The position numbers and the translations under genes were made by a program. Below, piece after piece: positions 26,458-35,391 of a stretch of 64,000 nucleotides of DNA. Origin of the DNA: Bacteroidales bacterium. Lineage in GTDB: Bacteria; Bacteroidota; Bacteroidia; Bacteroidales; UBA932. Location of the stretch: NCBI GenBank assembly GCA_017938925.1, contig JAGBAO010000012.1, positions 62,001-126,000 on the forward strand. The letters run 5' to 3'. The notes beneath the pieces are model-generated. The model was not told where the DNA came from and made no database searches. It saw nothing but the letters and a program-made list of their open reading frames with translations. Numbering within the stretch: position 1 is the stretch's first letter; the number at the start of each line of letters is the position of its first letter.

Positions 26458-27570
26458 ATGAAAAGCAGAATATTTATATTCATCGCGGCTTGTCTGATGA
26501 CCATTTCCTGCAGTCAGAAGCCGGAAACCCCGGAATTCTGGCTTGGAGCCGATCTGGGATGGATAACGGAAATGGAACACAATGGTCATAAGTTCTACAA
26601 CAAGGACGGACAGGAACGCGAGTGCACTGCCCTTATGAAGGAACTTGGTCTGAATGCTGTCCGTCATCGTGTGTGGGTGGATCCTTCAAAGCACGGCAAC
26701 TGGTGCAGCAAGGAAGACCTTCTTGTGAAATGCCAGAGAGCAAAGGCTCTGGATATGGAGATTCTCGTGGATTTCCACTACAGCGACTGGTGGGCGGATC
26801 CTGCAAAGCAGAACATCCCAGCATCCTGGAGCGGACACTCATACGAGCAGATGAAGGAAGACCTCAGGAACCATACGGTGGAGGTACTTACATACCTGAA
26901 GGACAACGGGATAACCCCTAAGTGGATCCAGGTGGGCAATGAAACCCGTAACGGTTTCCTCTGGAGTGTGAAGTCTAACGAACTCGGCTGGCCGGAGATC
27001 GATGAGAACGGCAACACCACCATCACCGAGTCGATGGGACACGTGGTCAACAATCCGGAGCAGTATGCAGGATTCTTTGCTACAGGCTATGATGCCTGCA
27101 AGAGCGTCTTCCCTGAGGCAATCGTCATGGTGCATCTCGACAACGGTTTCGATCAGGACCTCTATGATTTCAATCTCGGAGTCCTCAAGGACAACGGTGC
27201 CAAGTGGGACATGATAGGAATGTCTCTCTATCCTTATTGGGCGCTTGACGGAGGATACAGGGACGATGAGGAACAGACCATCACTGACTGCATAGCAAAC
27301 ATCCGTCATGTCAGCGAGAAGTTCGGCTGCGACGTGATGATTGTCGAAACTGGTTTCTACGTAGATGAGAACGATCCTGAGCGCCTTGAACGCGGACGCA
27401 GGCAGCTTGCCCGTGTCATCCGCGAGTCAATGAATGAGACAAACGGCAGATGCAAGGGTGTCTTCTATTGGGAACCCGAGTGCAAGCCGTCTCAGTACCG
27501 TCTGGGCGCCTTCACAGAAGACGGACGCCCGACAGTCATAATGGATGCCTTCTCAGACTGGTCCGAGTAG
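26458..27570 (+). CDS. GH53 endo-beta-1,4-galactanase lipoprotein
   Basis: A 370-residue lipoprotein (lipobox TISC, Cys about 19) of glycoside hydrolase family 53, which cuts beta-1,4-galactan side chains of pectin or type I arabinogalactan. The (beta/alpha)8 barrel shows GADLGWITEME, GLNAVRHRVWVDP, LVDFHYSDWWADPAKQ, the acid/base Glu in QVGNETRNGFLW and the nucleophile Glu in IVETGFY. It starts 20 bases after lpdA but is functionally unrelated. No SusCD pair is nearby, so it is an isolated polysaccharide enzyme rather than part of a visible utilisation locus. Confidence 0.94.
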   Translation: MKSRIFIFIAACLMTISCSQKPETPEFWLGADLGWITEMEHNGHKFYNKDGQERECTALMKELGLNAVRHRVWVDPSKHGNWCSKEDLLVKCQRAKALDMEILVDFHYSDWWADPAKQNIPASWSGHSYEQMKEDLRNHTVEVLTYLKDNGITPKWIQVGNETRNGFLWSVKSNELGWPEIDENGNTTITESMGHVVNNPEQYAGFFATGYDACKSVFPEAIVMVHLDNGFDQDLYDFNLGVLKDNGAKWDMIGMSLYPYWALDGGYRDDEEQTITDCIANIRHVSEKFGCDVMIVETGFYVDENDPERLERGRRQLARVIRESMNETNGRCKGVFYWEPECKPSQYRLGAFTEDGRPTVIMDAFSDWSE

Positions 27571-27593
27571 TCGGAATCAGCGCATTCAAAGAT

Positions 27594-27630
27594 CACCGCC
27601 CCGGATCGTCATTGATGACTTTCCGGGGTG
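27594..27630 (+). terminator. Terminator after the GH53 gene
   Basis: CCCCGGA and TCCGGGG form the stem, with a 16-base loop and a T-rich tail TTTCTTGTTATTT on the plus strand. Confidence 0.65.
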
Positions 27631-27722
27631 TTTCTTGTTATTTCCCCTCCTGTAAGGTAACTGAGCACCTCCACAGACAGACCTACGAATATTAAAACAG
27701 CGAGCCACATATTTACCTCCAT
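27609..27722 (-). CDS. Very small single-span membrane protein (candidate)
   Basis: On the minus strand an ORF reads 37 codons from ATG 27722, or 33 from the in-frame ATG at 27710, ending TGA at 27609. The shorter form opens MWLAVLIFVGLSVEVLSYL, a single hydrophobic helix, followed by a polar tail. A strong GGAGG lies 7 bases before the 27710 ATG, which is unusual for this genome, and TATATTTG (plus 27738-27745) sits at promoter distance. It overlaps the GH53 terminator stem at its 3' end. No homolog is recognised; comparison with relatives would decide whether it is conserved. Confidence 0.45.
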   Translation of the reverse strand: MEVNMWLAVLIFVGLSVEVLSYLTGGEITRNTPESHQ

Positions 27723-27737
27723 TTTTAGTTTATGGTG

Positions 27738-27745
27738 CAAATATA
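27738..27745 (-). promoter_or_regulatory. -7 box upstream of the small membrane ORF
   Basis: TATATTTG on the minus strand fits TAnnTTTG. A clear -33 TTTG at the right distance was not found. Confidence 0.4.
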
Positions 27746-27807
27746 TGACCCGCTTGTGCTAAACCATGGCACTTTTAGGGGCGCCTATGGTGAGATTTAT
27801 TCATATA

Positions 27808-28398
27808 TCAGAGTGTAAGTGACTTGAGCAGTGTCTTGTCTTCGGATATGAGCCTGTTCATGTCTATATGTGTGCAGACCTCCTCCTTCAGGAAACGGGA
27901 AGTGGATCCAGTGTTGGCGGGATCCCATGTCAGCAGCACTACATGAGTCTTGAGCGCTTTCAGCTTTCTTGCAAGCATTTCATGGTCTGCATCTCCGCTG
28001 ATAAGCACTACATAGTCAAAATTGCGGAAAAGCGTCATTTCATAGGTGTCCAGTGCAAACCATGTGTCAACGCCCTTCTCGATCACACCTCCATGCGGAT
28101 TCTCGCGAAGGTGCTTGTAGTGGAAGATGACGTCATTTTCAATGAGCATGTCCTCGAACTTTCTTTCAGAGTAGAGCAGATTCCTGTCGCTGGCGTCACT
28201 CACCCGATATCTTCCTCTATAGTAATGAGATTCAGTGATATACAACTTCTTTCTGTCTATCCCTTCCAGTTCTGCAATCTTCTTTGGAATGAAGCTGAGC
28301 AGGGCCTTCAGGTTGACCTCGGCCATCCCTCTGAATCCTTCGTTTATCTTGGCATAATATCCGCCGTCGATAAATACTCCTATTGATCTGTTCTCCAT
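27808..28398 (-). CDS. NYN-domain (PIN-like) nuclease
   Basis: A 196-residue protein with the NYN/LabA-like fold. The acidic metal-binding residues appear in VFIDGGYYAKI, in VLISGDADHEML and in the DTWFALD segment. NYN proteins are related to PIN ribonucleases and are thought to process RNA. It starts 12 bases after the S46 peptidase gene. Its target is unknown; the adjacency to a peptidase gives no clear hint. Confidence 0.85.
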   Translation of the reverse strand: MENRSIGVFIDGGYYAKINEGFRGMAEVNLKALLSFIPKKIAELEGIDRKKLYITESHYYRGRYRVSDASDRNLLYSERKFEDMLIENDVIFHYKHLRENPHGGVIEKGVDTWFALDTYEMTLFRNFDYVVLISGDADHEMLARKLKALKTHVVLLTWDPANTGSTSRFLKEEVCTHIDMNRLISEDKTLLKSLTL

Positions 28399-28409
28399 GA
28401 TTTAAGATA

Positions 28410-30575
28410 TTATTCAGTGAAAGTCATTTCGTCGAAAAGATATGAAGCCCCTCCGATCTTTTCTATAGTGAAGAGCACATATCTGACATCCAGAGATATG
28501 TTTCTGCATATTTCCGGATCAAACACTATGTCGCTCATGGTGCCTTCCCACACGCGGTCGAAGTTCAGTCCTATCAGGTCTCCGTCAGCATTTATCACAG
28601 GGCTTCCGGAATTTCCTCCCGTGGTGTGGTTCGTAGCTATGAAACATACAGGAACCTCACCGGATGCATCTGCCCAGCGTCCATAGTCCTTGGTTGCATA
28701 TATGTCGCGGAGCCTTTGAGGAATATTGTAGTCAAAGATCTCCGGATTGTCCTTCTCCATGATTCCCTTTATGGTGGATGAAGGGGTGTAATATACGCCG
28801 TCGGCAGGGGAGTATCCCTTTATATGGCCGTAGGCGACGCGGAGCGTGAGATTAGCGTCCGGATAGAATGTTTCAAGAGCCTTGGGACCGTTGATAGCCT
28901 CTGCATATTCCATCTGACCCCTCATATAGTCTCTGTAAGCCAGCTGGAGTTCCTGATTCAGACGAGCCGCCTCCGGACGTATGTCCTTGCTGTACCAGTT
29001 GTAATATTCGTTGAAGAACACCACGGCAGGGTCATTCATGACCTTATCCCTGTCGGTACCAATGCTTTCCTGATCCTTTGCCACAGATAAAGCCTCCACA
29101 GCGGCCCGGTCTGTGAACATTGTGGCTGCGAACAGGTCCTCGGCCCACGCCTTGGCATTCCCATATTTCTGCATCATTTCCGAATGATACTTCGGCTTGA
29201 ATGCCTCCGGCATGTTCCTGTCAAATTCCTGAATCATGGCAGCAAATATCTCCTTGTCGATAGGGAGGTGATAGTCCTTGAAGAAAGACTCTGAAAGATC
29301 GCATGCCTTTCTGCTGTCGAATGACAGACTGTCATCCGCTTCCTTGTACAGTTTTGCGATGCTTGATGCAAATGCTGCAGCTTCCACGGCACGGATAGTC
29401 TCTCCGTAATAATCCGTGGCGAAAGTATATGGCTCCAGCTGTCCGTAAATCTGCGCAATCCTGTCAGTAAGTCCTTCATATTCAGTGCCGACAGCCCATT
29501 TGGAAAAACCCTTCTCATATTCCTTCTTGGTCTGCACCGTCTTCATCTTCCGGATTCCCTTCACCTCTCCCTGCCATTTCTTCCATGCATTGGCTACTCC
29601 GGCGTGCTTTGAGGAGTATTGTATCCGCACCTTCTGGCTTTCAGCCTGGTGCCTGCTCATGATGTCCAGCCTCTTTGTCCTGAGTGCTATCTTGTGCGGG
29701 TCTCCCGTCTCCTCAATGTATCTCACCCCCTCAGAATGAATGTATTCCTGAGTGCGTCCAGGGAAACCGTAAATGAATGTGAAGTTGCCTTCCTGTACTC
29801 CCTTGGTAGAGATCCTGAAATACTTCTTAGGCTGATATGGGACGTTGTCCGGCGAATATGGAGCCGGATTGTTGTCACTGTCTGCGTATATGCGGAATAT
29901 TGAGAAGTCGCCTGTATGTCGTGGCCACATCCAGTTGTCAGTGTCTCCTCCGAACTTTCCGATAGATGAAGGGGGCGCACCCACAAGTCTTACGTCCGGA
30001 TACTCACGGTACAGGAACAGGAAATACTGATTGCCGTAGTAGAGTGCTTCCACTCTTGCCCTCAGCCCCTTTCCTTCCTGAGTGACCTCCTTTATAAGTG
30101 CATCTGAATTCTGCTTGACGAGTCCTGCCCGCTCGGATTCCGACATTTCAGGTGAGTACCCTTTCAGAATGATTCCTGTAACGTCCTCCATCCTTTCCAG
30201 AAAGCTGACTGTCAGTCCTTTGTTCGGAAGTTCCTCCTCCCGGCTCATTGCCCAGAATCCGTCTTTGAGATAGTCGTGCTCCACGCTGCTGTGCTGCTGT
30301 ATCTGTCCGTATCCGCAGTGGTGATTGGTGAGCAGGAGACCCTCAGGAGAGACCAGTTCTCCCGTGCAGCCCCTTCCGAACAGTACGACGGCGTCCTTGA
30401 GTGACGCCTGGTTTATGCTGTATATGTCCTCTGCATTCAGTCTGAATCCTTTCTCCTGCATGTCGGCAATCCTGTTCCCGATCAGCGACGGAAGCCACAT
30501 GCCCTCGTCTGCTCTTGCTGTCATGGCACAGAATGCCGTCAGCAGACTCACTGTTATGATCAATCTTTTCCTCAT
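28410..30575 (-). CDS. S46 dipeptidyl-peptidase, DPP11-like (Asp/Glu-specific)
   Basis: A 721-residue secreted peptidase with a Sec signal (about 1-22) and the mature start DEGMWLPSL. The catalytic triad is His85/86 in TNHHCGYG, an Asp in GDTDNWMWPRHTGDF and Ser656 in GGNSGSP. In Porphyromonas DPP11, Arg673 sets preference for Asp/Glu at P1, while DPP7 has Gly there; here the residue 18 after the Ser is Arg674 (FDRVWEG), matching the DPP11 pattern. It should release acidic dipeptides in the periplasm for uptake by this amino-acid-using anaerobe. Confidence 0.93.
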   Translation of the reverse strand: MRKRLIITVSLLTAFCAMTARADEGMWLPSLIGNRIADMQEKGFRLNAEDIYSINQASLKDAVVLFGRGCTGELVSPEGLLLTNHHCGYGQIQQHSSVEHDYLKDGFWAMSREEELPNKGLTVSFLERMEDVTGIILKGYSPEMSESERAGLVKQNSDALIKEVTQEGKGLRARVEALYYGNQYFLFLYREYPDVRLVGAPPSSIGKFGGDTDNWMWPRHTGDFSIFRIYADSDNNPAPYSPDNVPYQPKKYFRISTKGVQEGNFTFIYGFPGRTQEYIHSEGVRYIEETGDPHKIALRTKRLDIMSRHQAESQKVRIQYSSKHAGVANAWKKWQGEVKGIRKMKTVQTKKEYEKGFSKWAVGTEYEGLTDRIAQIYGQLEPYTFATDYYGETIRAVEAAAFASSIAKLYKEADDSLSFDSRKACDLSESFFKDYHLPIDKEIFAAMIQEFDRNMPEAFKPKYHSEMMQKYGNAKAWAEDLFAATMFTDRAAVEALSVAKDQESIGTDRDKVMNDPAVVFFNEYYNWYSKDIRPEAARLNQELQLAYRDYMRGQMEYAEAINGPKALETFYPDANLTLRVAYGHIKGYSPADGVYYTPSSTIKGIMEKDNPEIFDYNIPQRLRDIYATKDYGRWADASGEVPVCFIATNHTTGGNSGSPVINADGDLIGLNFDRVWEGTMSDIVFDPEICRNISLDVRYVLFTIEKIGGASYLFDEMTFTE

Positions 30576-30602
30576 CTTGTACCTTTATATTATATATATC
30601 AG

Positions 30603-30634
30603 CAAAAATACAAACTTGCCATATGATATACAAC
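30603..30634 (-). promoter_or_regulatory. Putative promoter of the S46 peptidase gene
   Basis: Minus-strand TATTTTTG (plus 30603-30610) with GTTG 20 bases upstream. It lies 28 bases before the start codon. Confidence 0.45.
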
Positions 30635-30644
30635 CCTCGTCAAA

Positions 30645-30671
30645 CAAAAAAGCCACCCTCGTCGGGTGGCT
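30645..30671 (-). terminator. Rho-independent terminator
   Basis: On the minus strand GCCACCC-GACGA-GGGTGGC is followed by TTTTTTG, a textbook terminator placed 18 bases after the stop of the secreted hypothetical gene. Confidence 0.92.
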
Positions 30672-30688
30672 CCAGTGTGTATTAAAAA

Positions 30689-31267
30689 CTATTTCAAAGT
30701 CCTCATGTCTGAGTATCTTGCTTCCGGAATCTTGAATGAGCCTCCTGTCACTTCGATGGTCCTTTCTGGATTGCTCTTGCTTGCGGCAGTGAATCCGAAC
30801 CTTCCTTCTATCGCGCATCTGACTTCACCGTCCTTTGTCAGAATACCGCCTTCCTTCTGGAAATCAGTGAATTCGATCCATCCGGTCACTGCATGGTCAT
30901 CTTCCTTGTTGAAATTGTAGTCTTCGATGCAAGCGAAAGATGTTCCGGCATCCTCGAAAGGAATCTCATATCTGTGATTCAGTCTGAAAGGCTCCTCTGA
31001 GTCGACCACCATTCTCAGTGTGAATGCGTCAGGGAACTGTGTCGAGAAGAAGAAAGTGAAGCTTCCGTCCTTTGAGCAATACTGTGAACTGGTGTATGTG
31101 TTCTCTGTAACATTGAAGTTGATGTCCTCTATGTTTAGGGAAACGGGTGCCGGCATCGACATGTCGTCAACCATGATGGTGTCGATGGCGTTAAGCATCT
31201 TGATGCTTCCGCCGAGAGTCAATGCAGCGATGAAAAGTATAAGGCTTGTTATGATGTTCTTACGCAT
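30689..31267 (-). CDS. Secreted protein of unknown function
   Basis: A 192-residue protein when started at the ATG at 31267 (MRKNIITSLILFIAALTLGG), which gives a proper Sec signal peptide; a longer reading adds 20 residues before it and hides the signal. The mature part is beta-rich, with two cysteines (SSQYCSK and FACIEDYNF) that could form a disulfide. It reads FTFFFSTQFPDAF and GWIEFTDFQKEGG. I do not recognise a family. It is a single-gene unit with its own terminator, divergent from the porin. Confidence 0.8.
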   Translation of the reverse strand: MRKNIITSLILFIAALTLGGSIKMLNAIDTIMVDDMSMPAPVSLNIEDINFNVTENTYTSSQYCSKDGSFTFFFSTQFPDAFTLRMVVDSEEPFRLNHRYEIPFEDAGTSFACIEDYNFNKEDDHAVTGWIEFTDFQKEGGILTKDGEVRCAIEGRFGFTAASKSNPERTIEVTGGSFKIPEARYSDMRTLK

Positions 31268-31370
31268 GGTCAATTCGTTGTTTAGGGTCGCTTCTTCCGA
31301 AACACCGGGATTAAGATGCATGTCCATGCGTTAATGTTGCATGAAAAATCAAAAAAAATATAAATATTTT

Positions 31371-31378
31371 TATATTTG
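31371..31378 (+). promoter_or_regulatory. -7 box of the porin gene
   Basis: TATATTTG, 22 bases before the chosen ATG at 31401, which argues against the earlier in-frame start at 31341. Confidence 0.55.
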
Positions 31379-31400
31379 CGGCAGAAATACCGGTTTGACC

Positions 31401-32615
31401 ATGAAAAAACTCCTGTTTGCTATATTTATATGCCTTCCTGTGGCTCTTCAGGCCCAGAACGTAACCCTTATTTCGGAAAATGACTCGATCCCGTCTCTTA
31501 TCGAGCGGATTCTTGAAAAGCACGATTCCGCACGTGTAGTTACAGGAAAGCACAGGAACATCAAGTCACACATCAATCTGGAGTTTGTTTCATCTGTCAA
31601 CGCGGACTTCACCGAGGGAGCTTTCAACGAACTGTCATTCAAGACCAACCGTGTGCGTCTGGAGTTCTACGGAAGACTGAACGACCATCTTTCCTACCAT
31701 TTCCGCCAGTCATACAACAGGTATCACAATCCCTATGCTGTGGACAATCTGTCTTCATCCATCGAGTACGCTAACATCAAGTGGCACCATAAGGACAAGT
31801 TCGAACTGGTCGCCGGAAAGCAGTTCGTGGCCTTTGCCGGATATGAGGGCTATGTCAACGGCATCAAGGTCAGGGAGTTCAGCGAATTCAACAACAATAC
31901 GGAAATCTACCAGGCCGGTCTGATGGGCGTGATCAATTTCAGCCCGACACAGCTTCTCATGCTTCAGGTCACCAACAACCGCAGCGGCAATGACAATGAC
32001 GTCCTTCTGTACGGCCTCCCTGACGGTATCGAGTCCGCAAAACTGCCGCTTCTGGCGACAGTCAACTGGAACGGAAAGTTTGCAGACGAGTCGGTACATC
32101 TGATGTATTCCGCTTCGGTCGGTCAGCAGGCCAAAGGCAGGAACATATATTATCTCATGTGCGGCAATATCTTCGAGAAAGGACCGGTCCTGGCCTATCT
32201 GGACGTGCTTTACGCCCGTTGCGGACTTGATTATCAGCAGCGTATAACCACCCTTCAGGGGCAGGGAAGGGGAATGCTCCCTGTCACAGCTCAGAACACT
32301 CAGTACCTGACATTCATCGCAAATGTGGACTACCAGTTCCATCCTAAGTGGAATGTCTATGTGAAGGGTGCCTACGAGACAGCCGGAGTGTACGAGGCCA
32401 ACGGAGTCTTTGCCAATGGCAGGTATATGACATCGTGGAATGCTCAGGCCTGCGTCGAATGGTTTCCGTTCACGGAAGACAAGGGCTTCAAGGTCTTTGC
32501 CCACTATCTCTACAAAGGACATCACCTCACACAAAACGCAGACGCGCTGATGGCGGTCATGCCGCACACTCAGCGCGCCTCCTTAGGCATCGTATATGTC
32601 ATCCCTGTGCTTTAA
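31401..32615 (+). CDS. Outer-membrane porin, phosphate-selective porin O/P type
   Basis: A 404-residue beta-barrel with signal peptide (MKKLLFAIFICLPVALQAQ). A pattern of alternating strands ends in aromatic residues, as in FKTNRVRLEFYGRLNDHLSY and the final strand RASLGIVYVIPVL. The early segment SHINLEFVSSVNADFTEGAF is typical of the O/P porin family in Bacteroidales. It should form an outer-membrane channel; the substrate is not predicted. Start chosen by promoter position and signal peptide. Confidence 0.85.
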   Translation: MKKLLFAIFICLPVALQAQNVTLISENDSIPSLIERILEKHDSARVVTGKHRNIKSHINLEFVSSVNADFTEGAFNELSFKTNRVRLEFYGRLNDHLSYHFRQSYNRYHNPYAVDNLSSSIEYANIKWHHKDKFELVAGKQFVAFAGYEGYVNGIKVREFSEFNNNTEIYQAGLMGVINFSPTQLLMLQVTNNRSGNDNDVLLYGLPDGIESAKLPLLATVNWNGKFADESVHLMYSASVGQQAKGRNIYYLMCGNIFEKGPVLAYLDVLYARCGLDYQQRITTLQGQGRGMLPVTAQNTQYLTFIANVDYQFHPKWNVYVKGAYETAGVYEANGVFANGRYMTSWNAQACVEWFPFTEDKGFKVFAHYLYKGHHLTQNADALMAVMPHTQRASLGIVYVIPVL

Positions 32616-32620
32616 CCAAC

Positions 32621-32647
32621 TGTCATTCCGAGCTTGTCGAGGAATCT
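32621..32647. repeat. Dispersed intergenic repeat (GTCATTCCGAGC type)
   Basis: TGTCATTCCGAGCTTGTCGA continuing to GGAATCT. It lies in the 30-base gap between the convergent porin and yicC genes, overlapping the yicC stop codon. Its ends form an imperfect inverted repeat (ATTCC with GGAAT). Confidence 0.65.
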
Positions 32648-33533
32648 ACAGGATGTTGAGACTCTGCTCCTTGATCTTCTCCAGCTCATCCTTCATCTTC
32701 ACCACAAGCTTCTGAATCTCAGTGTGATTCGCCTTGGAACCTGTAGTGTTGATTTCGCGTCCCATCTCCTGTGCTATGAAGCCAAGCTTCTTGCCGGGAT
32801 TCGGCTCGGAATCAATGGTTTCCAGGAAATAACGGCAGTGCTGGCGAAGACGCACCTTCTCCTCGTTGATGTCCAGCTTCTCGATATAGAAGATCATCTC
32901 CTGTTCCAGACGGCTCTGGTCAGGTTCTGCCTTGAGCTCAGCAAAACGGTTTAAAATTTTTTCACGGATTGCGTCCACTCTCTCCTGTTCGAAAGCCTCC
33001 ACCTGCGCAGAATATTCGAGGATCTTGGCCACATTTCCGGTGACGTCCTTGTAGAGCACTTCGCCCTCCTGTGCGCGGAAGGCATTGATGTTGGCCAGCG
33101 CCTCGTCAATGCAGGCCTCCACTGCCGGCCAGTTCTCCTCGTTGATCACATCCTGCTTCTTCGCGTCCATAACTTCCGGCATTCTGAGTATGGTCGCCAG
33201 AAGGTCGTTAGGATTATGCATCCACAGGTTGACCGCCCCTATCTTTCCTCCCAGTTCGCTGATCTGCTGGTAGTACTGCATCGCCATGTCCATGTTGATC
33301 TGCTTGGCATTCTCGGCCGCATTAGGCTCGAATGTCATGAACATATCAATGTTACCCCTCTGAAGTTCAGCTGCAATCTTCTGACGGACTGCGATTTCCT
33401 TATCCTTGGGAAGAAGTGATGTCTTAAGGCTTATATCGGCGGTCTTTCCGTTCAGTGAGCGGACTTCGACCGTTACTTTTCCTGTTTCCAGCAAGACTTC
33501 AGCCTTGCCGTATCCTGTCATTGACTTTATCAT
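32646..33533 (-). CDS. yicC: YicC/YloC family endoribonuclease
   Basis: A 295-residue protein beginning MIKSMTGYGKAEV at 33533, the conserved N-terminus of this family. A longer in-frame reading to 33767 crosses into the glnS gene and is rejected. The C-terminal DUF1732 block contains EQEMIFYIEKLDINEEKVRLRQH-type sequence ending in NTTGSKANHTEIQ. Family members are RNA endonucleases that affect stationary-phase RNA decay. It is divergent from glnS. Confidence 0.93.
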   Translation of the reverse strand: MIKSMTGYGKAEVLLETGKVTVEVRSLNGKTADISLKTSLLPKDKEIAVRQKIAAELQRGNIDMFMTFEPNAAENAKQINMDMAMQYYQQISELGGKIGAVNLWMHNPNDLLATILRMPEVMDAKKQDVINEENWPAVEACIDEALANINAFRAQEGEVLYKDVTGNVAKILEYSAQVEAFEQERVDAIREKILNRFAELKAEPDQSRLEQEMIFYIEKLDINEEKVRLRQHCRYFLETIDSEPNPGKKLGFIAQEMGREINTTGSKANHTEIQKLVVKMKDELEKIKEQSLNIL

Positions 33534-33579
33534 ATCGTATATTTTCTGATTAGCGCTCGCAAAAATACTTAAAATTCCG

Positions 33580-33587
33580 TATATTTG
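33580..33587 (+). promoter_or_regulatory. -7 box of the glnS promoter
   Basis: TATATTTG about 33 bases before the ATG at 33621. Its overlap with a possible TTG start at 33585 makes the later ATG the better start. Confidence 0.5.
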
Positions 33588-33620
33588 CCCGATTATTTGC
33601 AAATTCAAACAACCGACCAT

Positions 33621-35291
33621 ATGGAAGAGGTAAACAAGGAAGTGACTGAGACAAGGAATCTCAACTTTTTGGAGGAGATCATCGAGGCGGATCTCGCAAG
33701 CGGAAAACATGAATCGATAATGACCCGCTTCCCGCCTGAACCAAACGGATATCTGCATATAGGCCACGCAAAGAGCATCTGCATAAACTTCGGCCTTGCA
33801 AAGAAATACGGCGGAAAGACTAATCTCCGCTTCGACGACACGAATCCTGTCAAGGAGGACACCGAATATGTAGATTCGATAAAGGAAGACATCAAGTGGC
33901 TTGGCTTTGACTGGGTCAACGAGCGTTATGCTTCAGACTATTTCGACCAGCTCTATGAGTGGGCCGAACTCCTTATCCAGAAGGGACTGGCTTATGTGGA
34001 TGATCAGACTCAGGAGGAGATACGTGCAGGCCGCGGAACAGTACAGGTGCCTGGAACAGAGAGCCCGTACCGCAACAGAAGCGTAGAGGAGAACCTCAGA
34101 CTCTTCCGCGAGATGCGCGACGGAAAGTATGCAGATGGAGAGAAGGTGCTTCGTGCCAAGATCGACATGGCGCACCCTAACATGCTCTTCCGTGACCCGC
34201 TTTTGTACAGAATCATCCACGCCCATCACCACCGCACAGGCGACAAGTGGTGCATCTATCCTATGTACGACTATGCTCACGGCCAGTCTGACTCGATTGA
34301 GAACATCACTCACTCGATATGTACCCTTGAGTTCGACGTTCACCGTCCTCTCTACGACTGGTTCATCGAGAAGCTCGAGATCTTCCCGTCACATCAGTAT
34401 GAGTTCGCAAGACTCAACCTCACATATACGGTGATGTCGAAGCGTAAGCTCCTCGAACTTGTGAAGAACAACTATGTAAGCGGCTGGGATGACCCTCGTA
34501 TGCCTACAATCTGCGGTATACGCCGTCGTGGATACACTCCGGAGTCGATCCGCATGTTTGCCGAGAAGGTGGGAGTGGCAAAGCGTGAGCAGCTCATCGA
34601 CCTCCAGCTCATGGAGTGGTGCGTACGTCAGGACCTCAATGAACGCTCTAACCGCTACATGGTGGTCCAGGACCCTGTGAAGCTTACCATCACCAACTGG
34701 GAGCCTGGCAAGGTGGAGTGGTTCGACGCCCCTCTCAATCCTGCAGATCCAGAAGGACCTTCACGCAAGGTGCCTTTCACCGGTGAGGTTTACATCGAAA
34801 GAAACGACTTCATGGAGGAGCCGCCTAAGAAATATTTCCGCCTCAAGCCCGACGGAGAGGTGCGCCTCAAATATACATATATTGTAAAGTGCCAGGAGGT
34901 GGTGAAGGATGCGGAAGGCAACATCGTCGAGATCAAGTGTACTTACGATCCGACTTCAAAGCCTGGGGCAGGCGAGTGGCGTTCTGTCAAGGGAACCATC
35001 CACTGGGTGTCCACCGAGCATGCAAAGGAGCTTGAACTCAGGCTCTACGACAAACTCTTCACAGAGGCTCAGATGGGCCAGATTCCTGAAGGTGAGGACT
35101 ATAAGAGCTACCTCAATCCGGAGTCTCTCGTAATCGCCGAAGGATATGCAGAGCCGGCTCTTTTGGAGGACAATTCAGGCATAGCGGTTCAGTTCGAGCG
35201 TGTGGGATATTTCTTCAAGGATCCGGACAGCACACCTGATCACTACGTATTCAACAAGACTACAGCCTTGAAAGACAGTTTCAAGTTCTAA
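33621..35291 (+). CDS. glnS: Glutaminyl-tRNA synthetase
   Basis: A 556-residue class I synthetase charging tRNA-Gln directly, so the organism need not use the transamidation route for this tRNA. The HIGH-type motif is in PEPNGYLHIGHAKS, and the KMSKS-type motif is VMSKRKL. Further GlnRS features: RFDDTNPVKE and the C-terminal anticodon-binding beta-barrels (GEVYIERNDFMEEP). Length matches E. coli GlnRS (554). Confidence 0.97.
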   Translation: MEEVNKEVTETRNLNFLEEIIEADLASGKHESIMTRFPPEPNGYLHIGHAKSICINFGLAKKYGGKTNLRFDDTNPVKEDTEYVDSIKEDIKWLGFDWVNERYASDYFDQLYEWAELLIQKGLAYVDDQTQEEIRAGRGTVQVPGTESPYRNRSVEENLRLFREMRDGKYADGEKVLRAKIDMAHPNMLFRDPLLYRIIHAHHHRTGDKWCIYPMYDYAHGQSDSIENITHSICTLEFDVHRPLYDWFIEKLEIFPSHQYEFARLNLTYTVMSKRKLLELVKNNYVSGWDDPRMPTICGIRRRGYTPESIRMFAEKVGVAKREQLIDLQLMEWCVRQDLNERSNRYMVVQDPVKLTITNWEPGKVEWFDAPLNPADPEGPSRKVPFTGEVYIERNDFMEEPPKKYFRLKPDGEVRLKYTYIVKCQEVVKDAEGNIVEIKCTYDPTSKPGAGEWRSVKGTIHWVSTEHAKELELRLYDKLFTEAQMGQIPEGEDYKSYLNPESLVIAEGYAEPALLEDNSGIAVQFERVGYFFKDPDSTPDHYVFNKTTALKDSFKF

Positions 35292-35294
35292 CCC

Positions 35295-35342
35295 CTGTCA
35301 TTCTGAGCTTTCCTCTGTCATTCTGAGCGCAGCGAAGAATCT
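35295..35342. repeat. Two tandem copies of the GTCATTCTGAGC repeat
   Basis: CTGTCATTCTGAGC occurs at 35295-35308 and again at 35315-35328, the second continuing as GCAGCGAAGAATCT. ATTCT and AGAAT form an imperfect hairpin. It belongs to the same class as the element at 32621. Confidence 0.75.
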
Positions 35343-35391
35343 TTGGCAAACAGATTGCTAAAAGACGTTTCATGACACAAAAACAGTGATT

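Noticed and set aside
33534-33767. N-terminal extension of yicC
   Set aside because: It overlaps the start of glnS on the other strand, and family proteins begin MIKSMTGYG.
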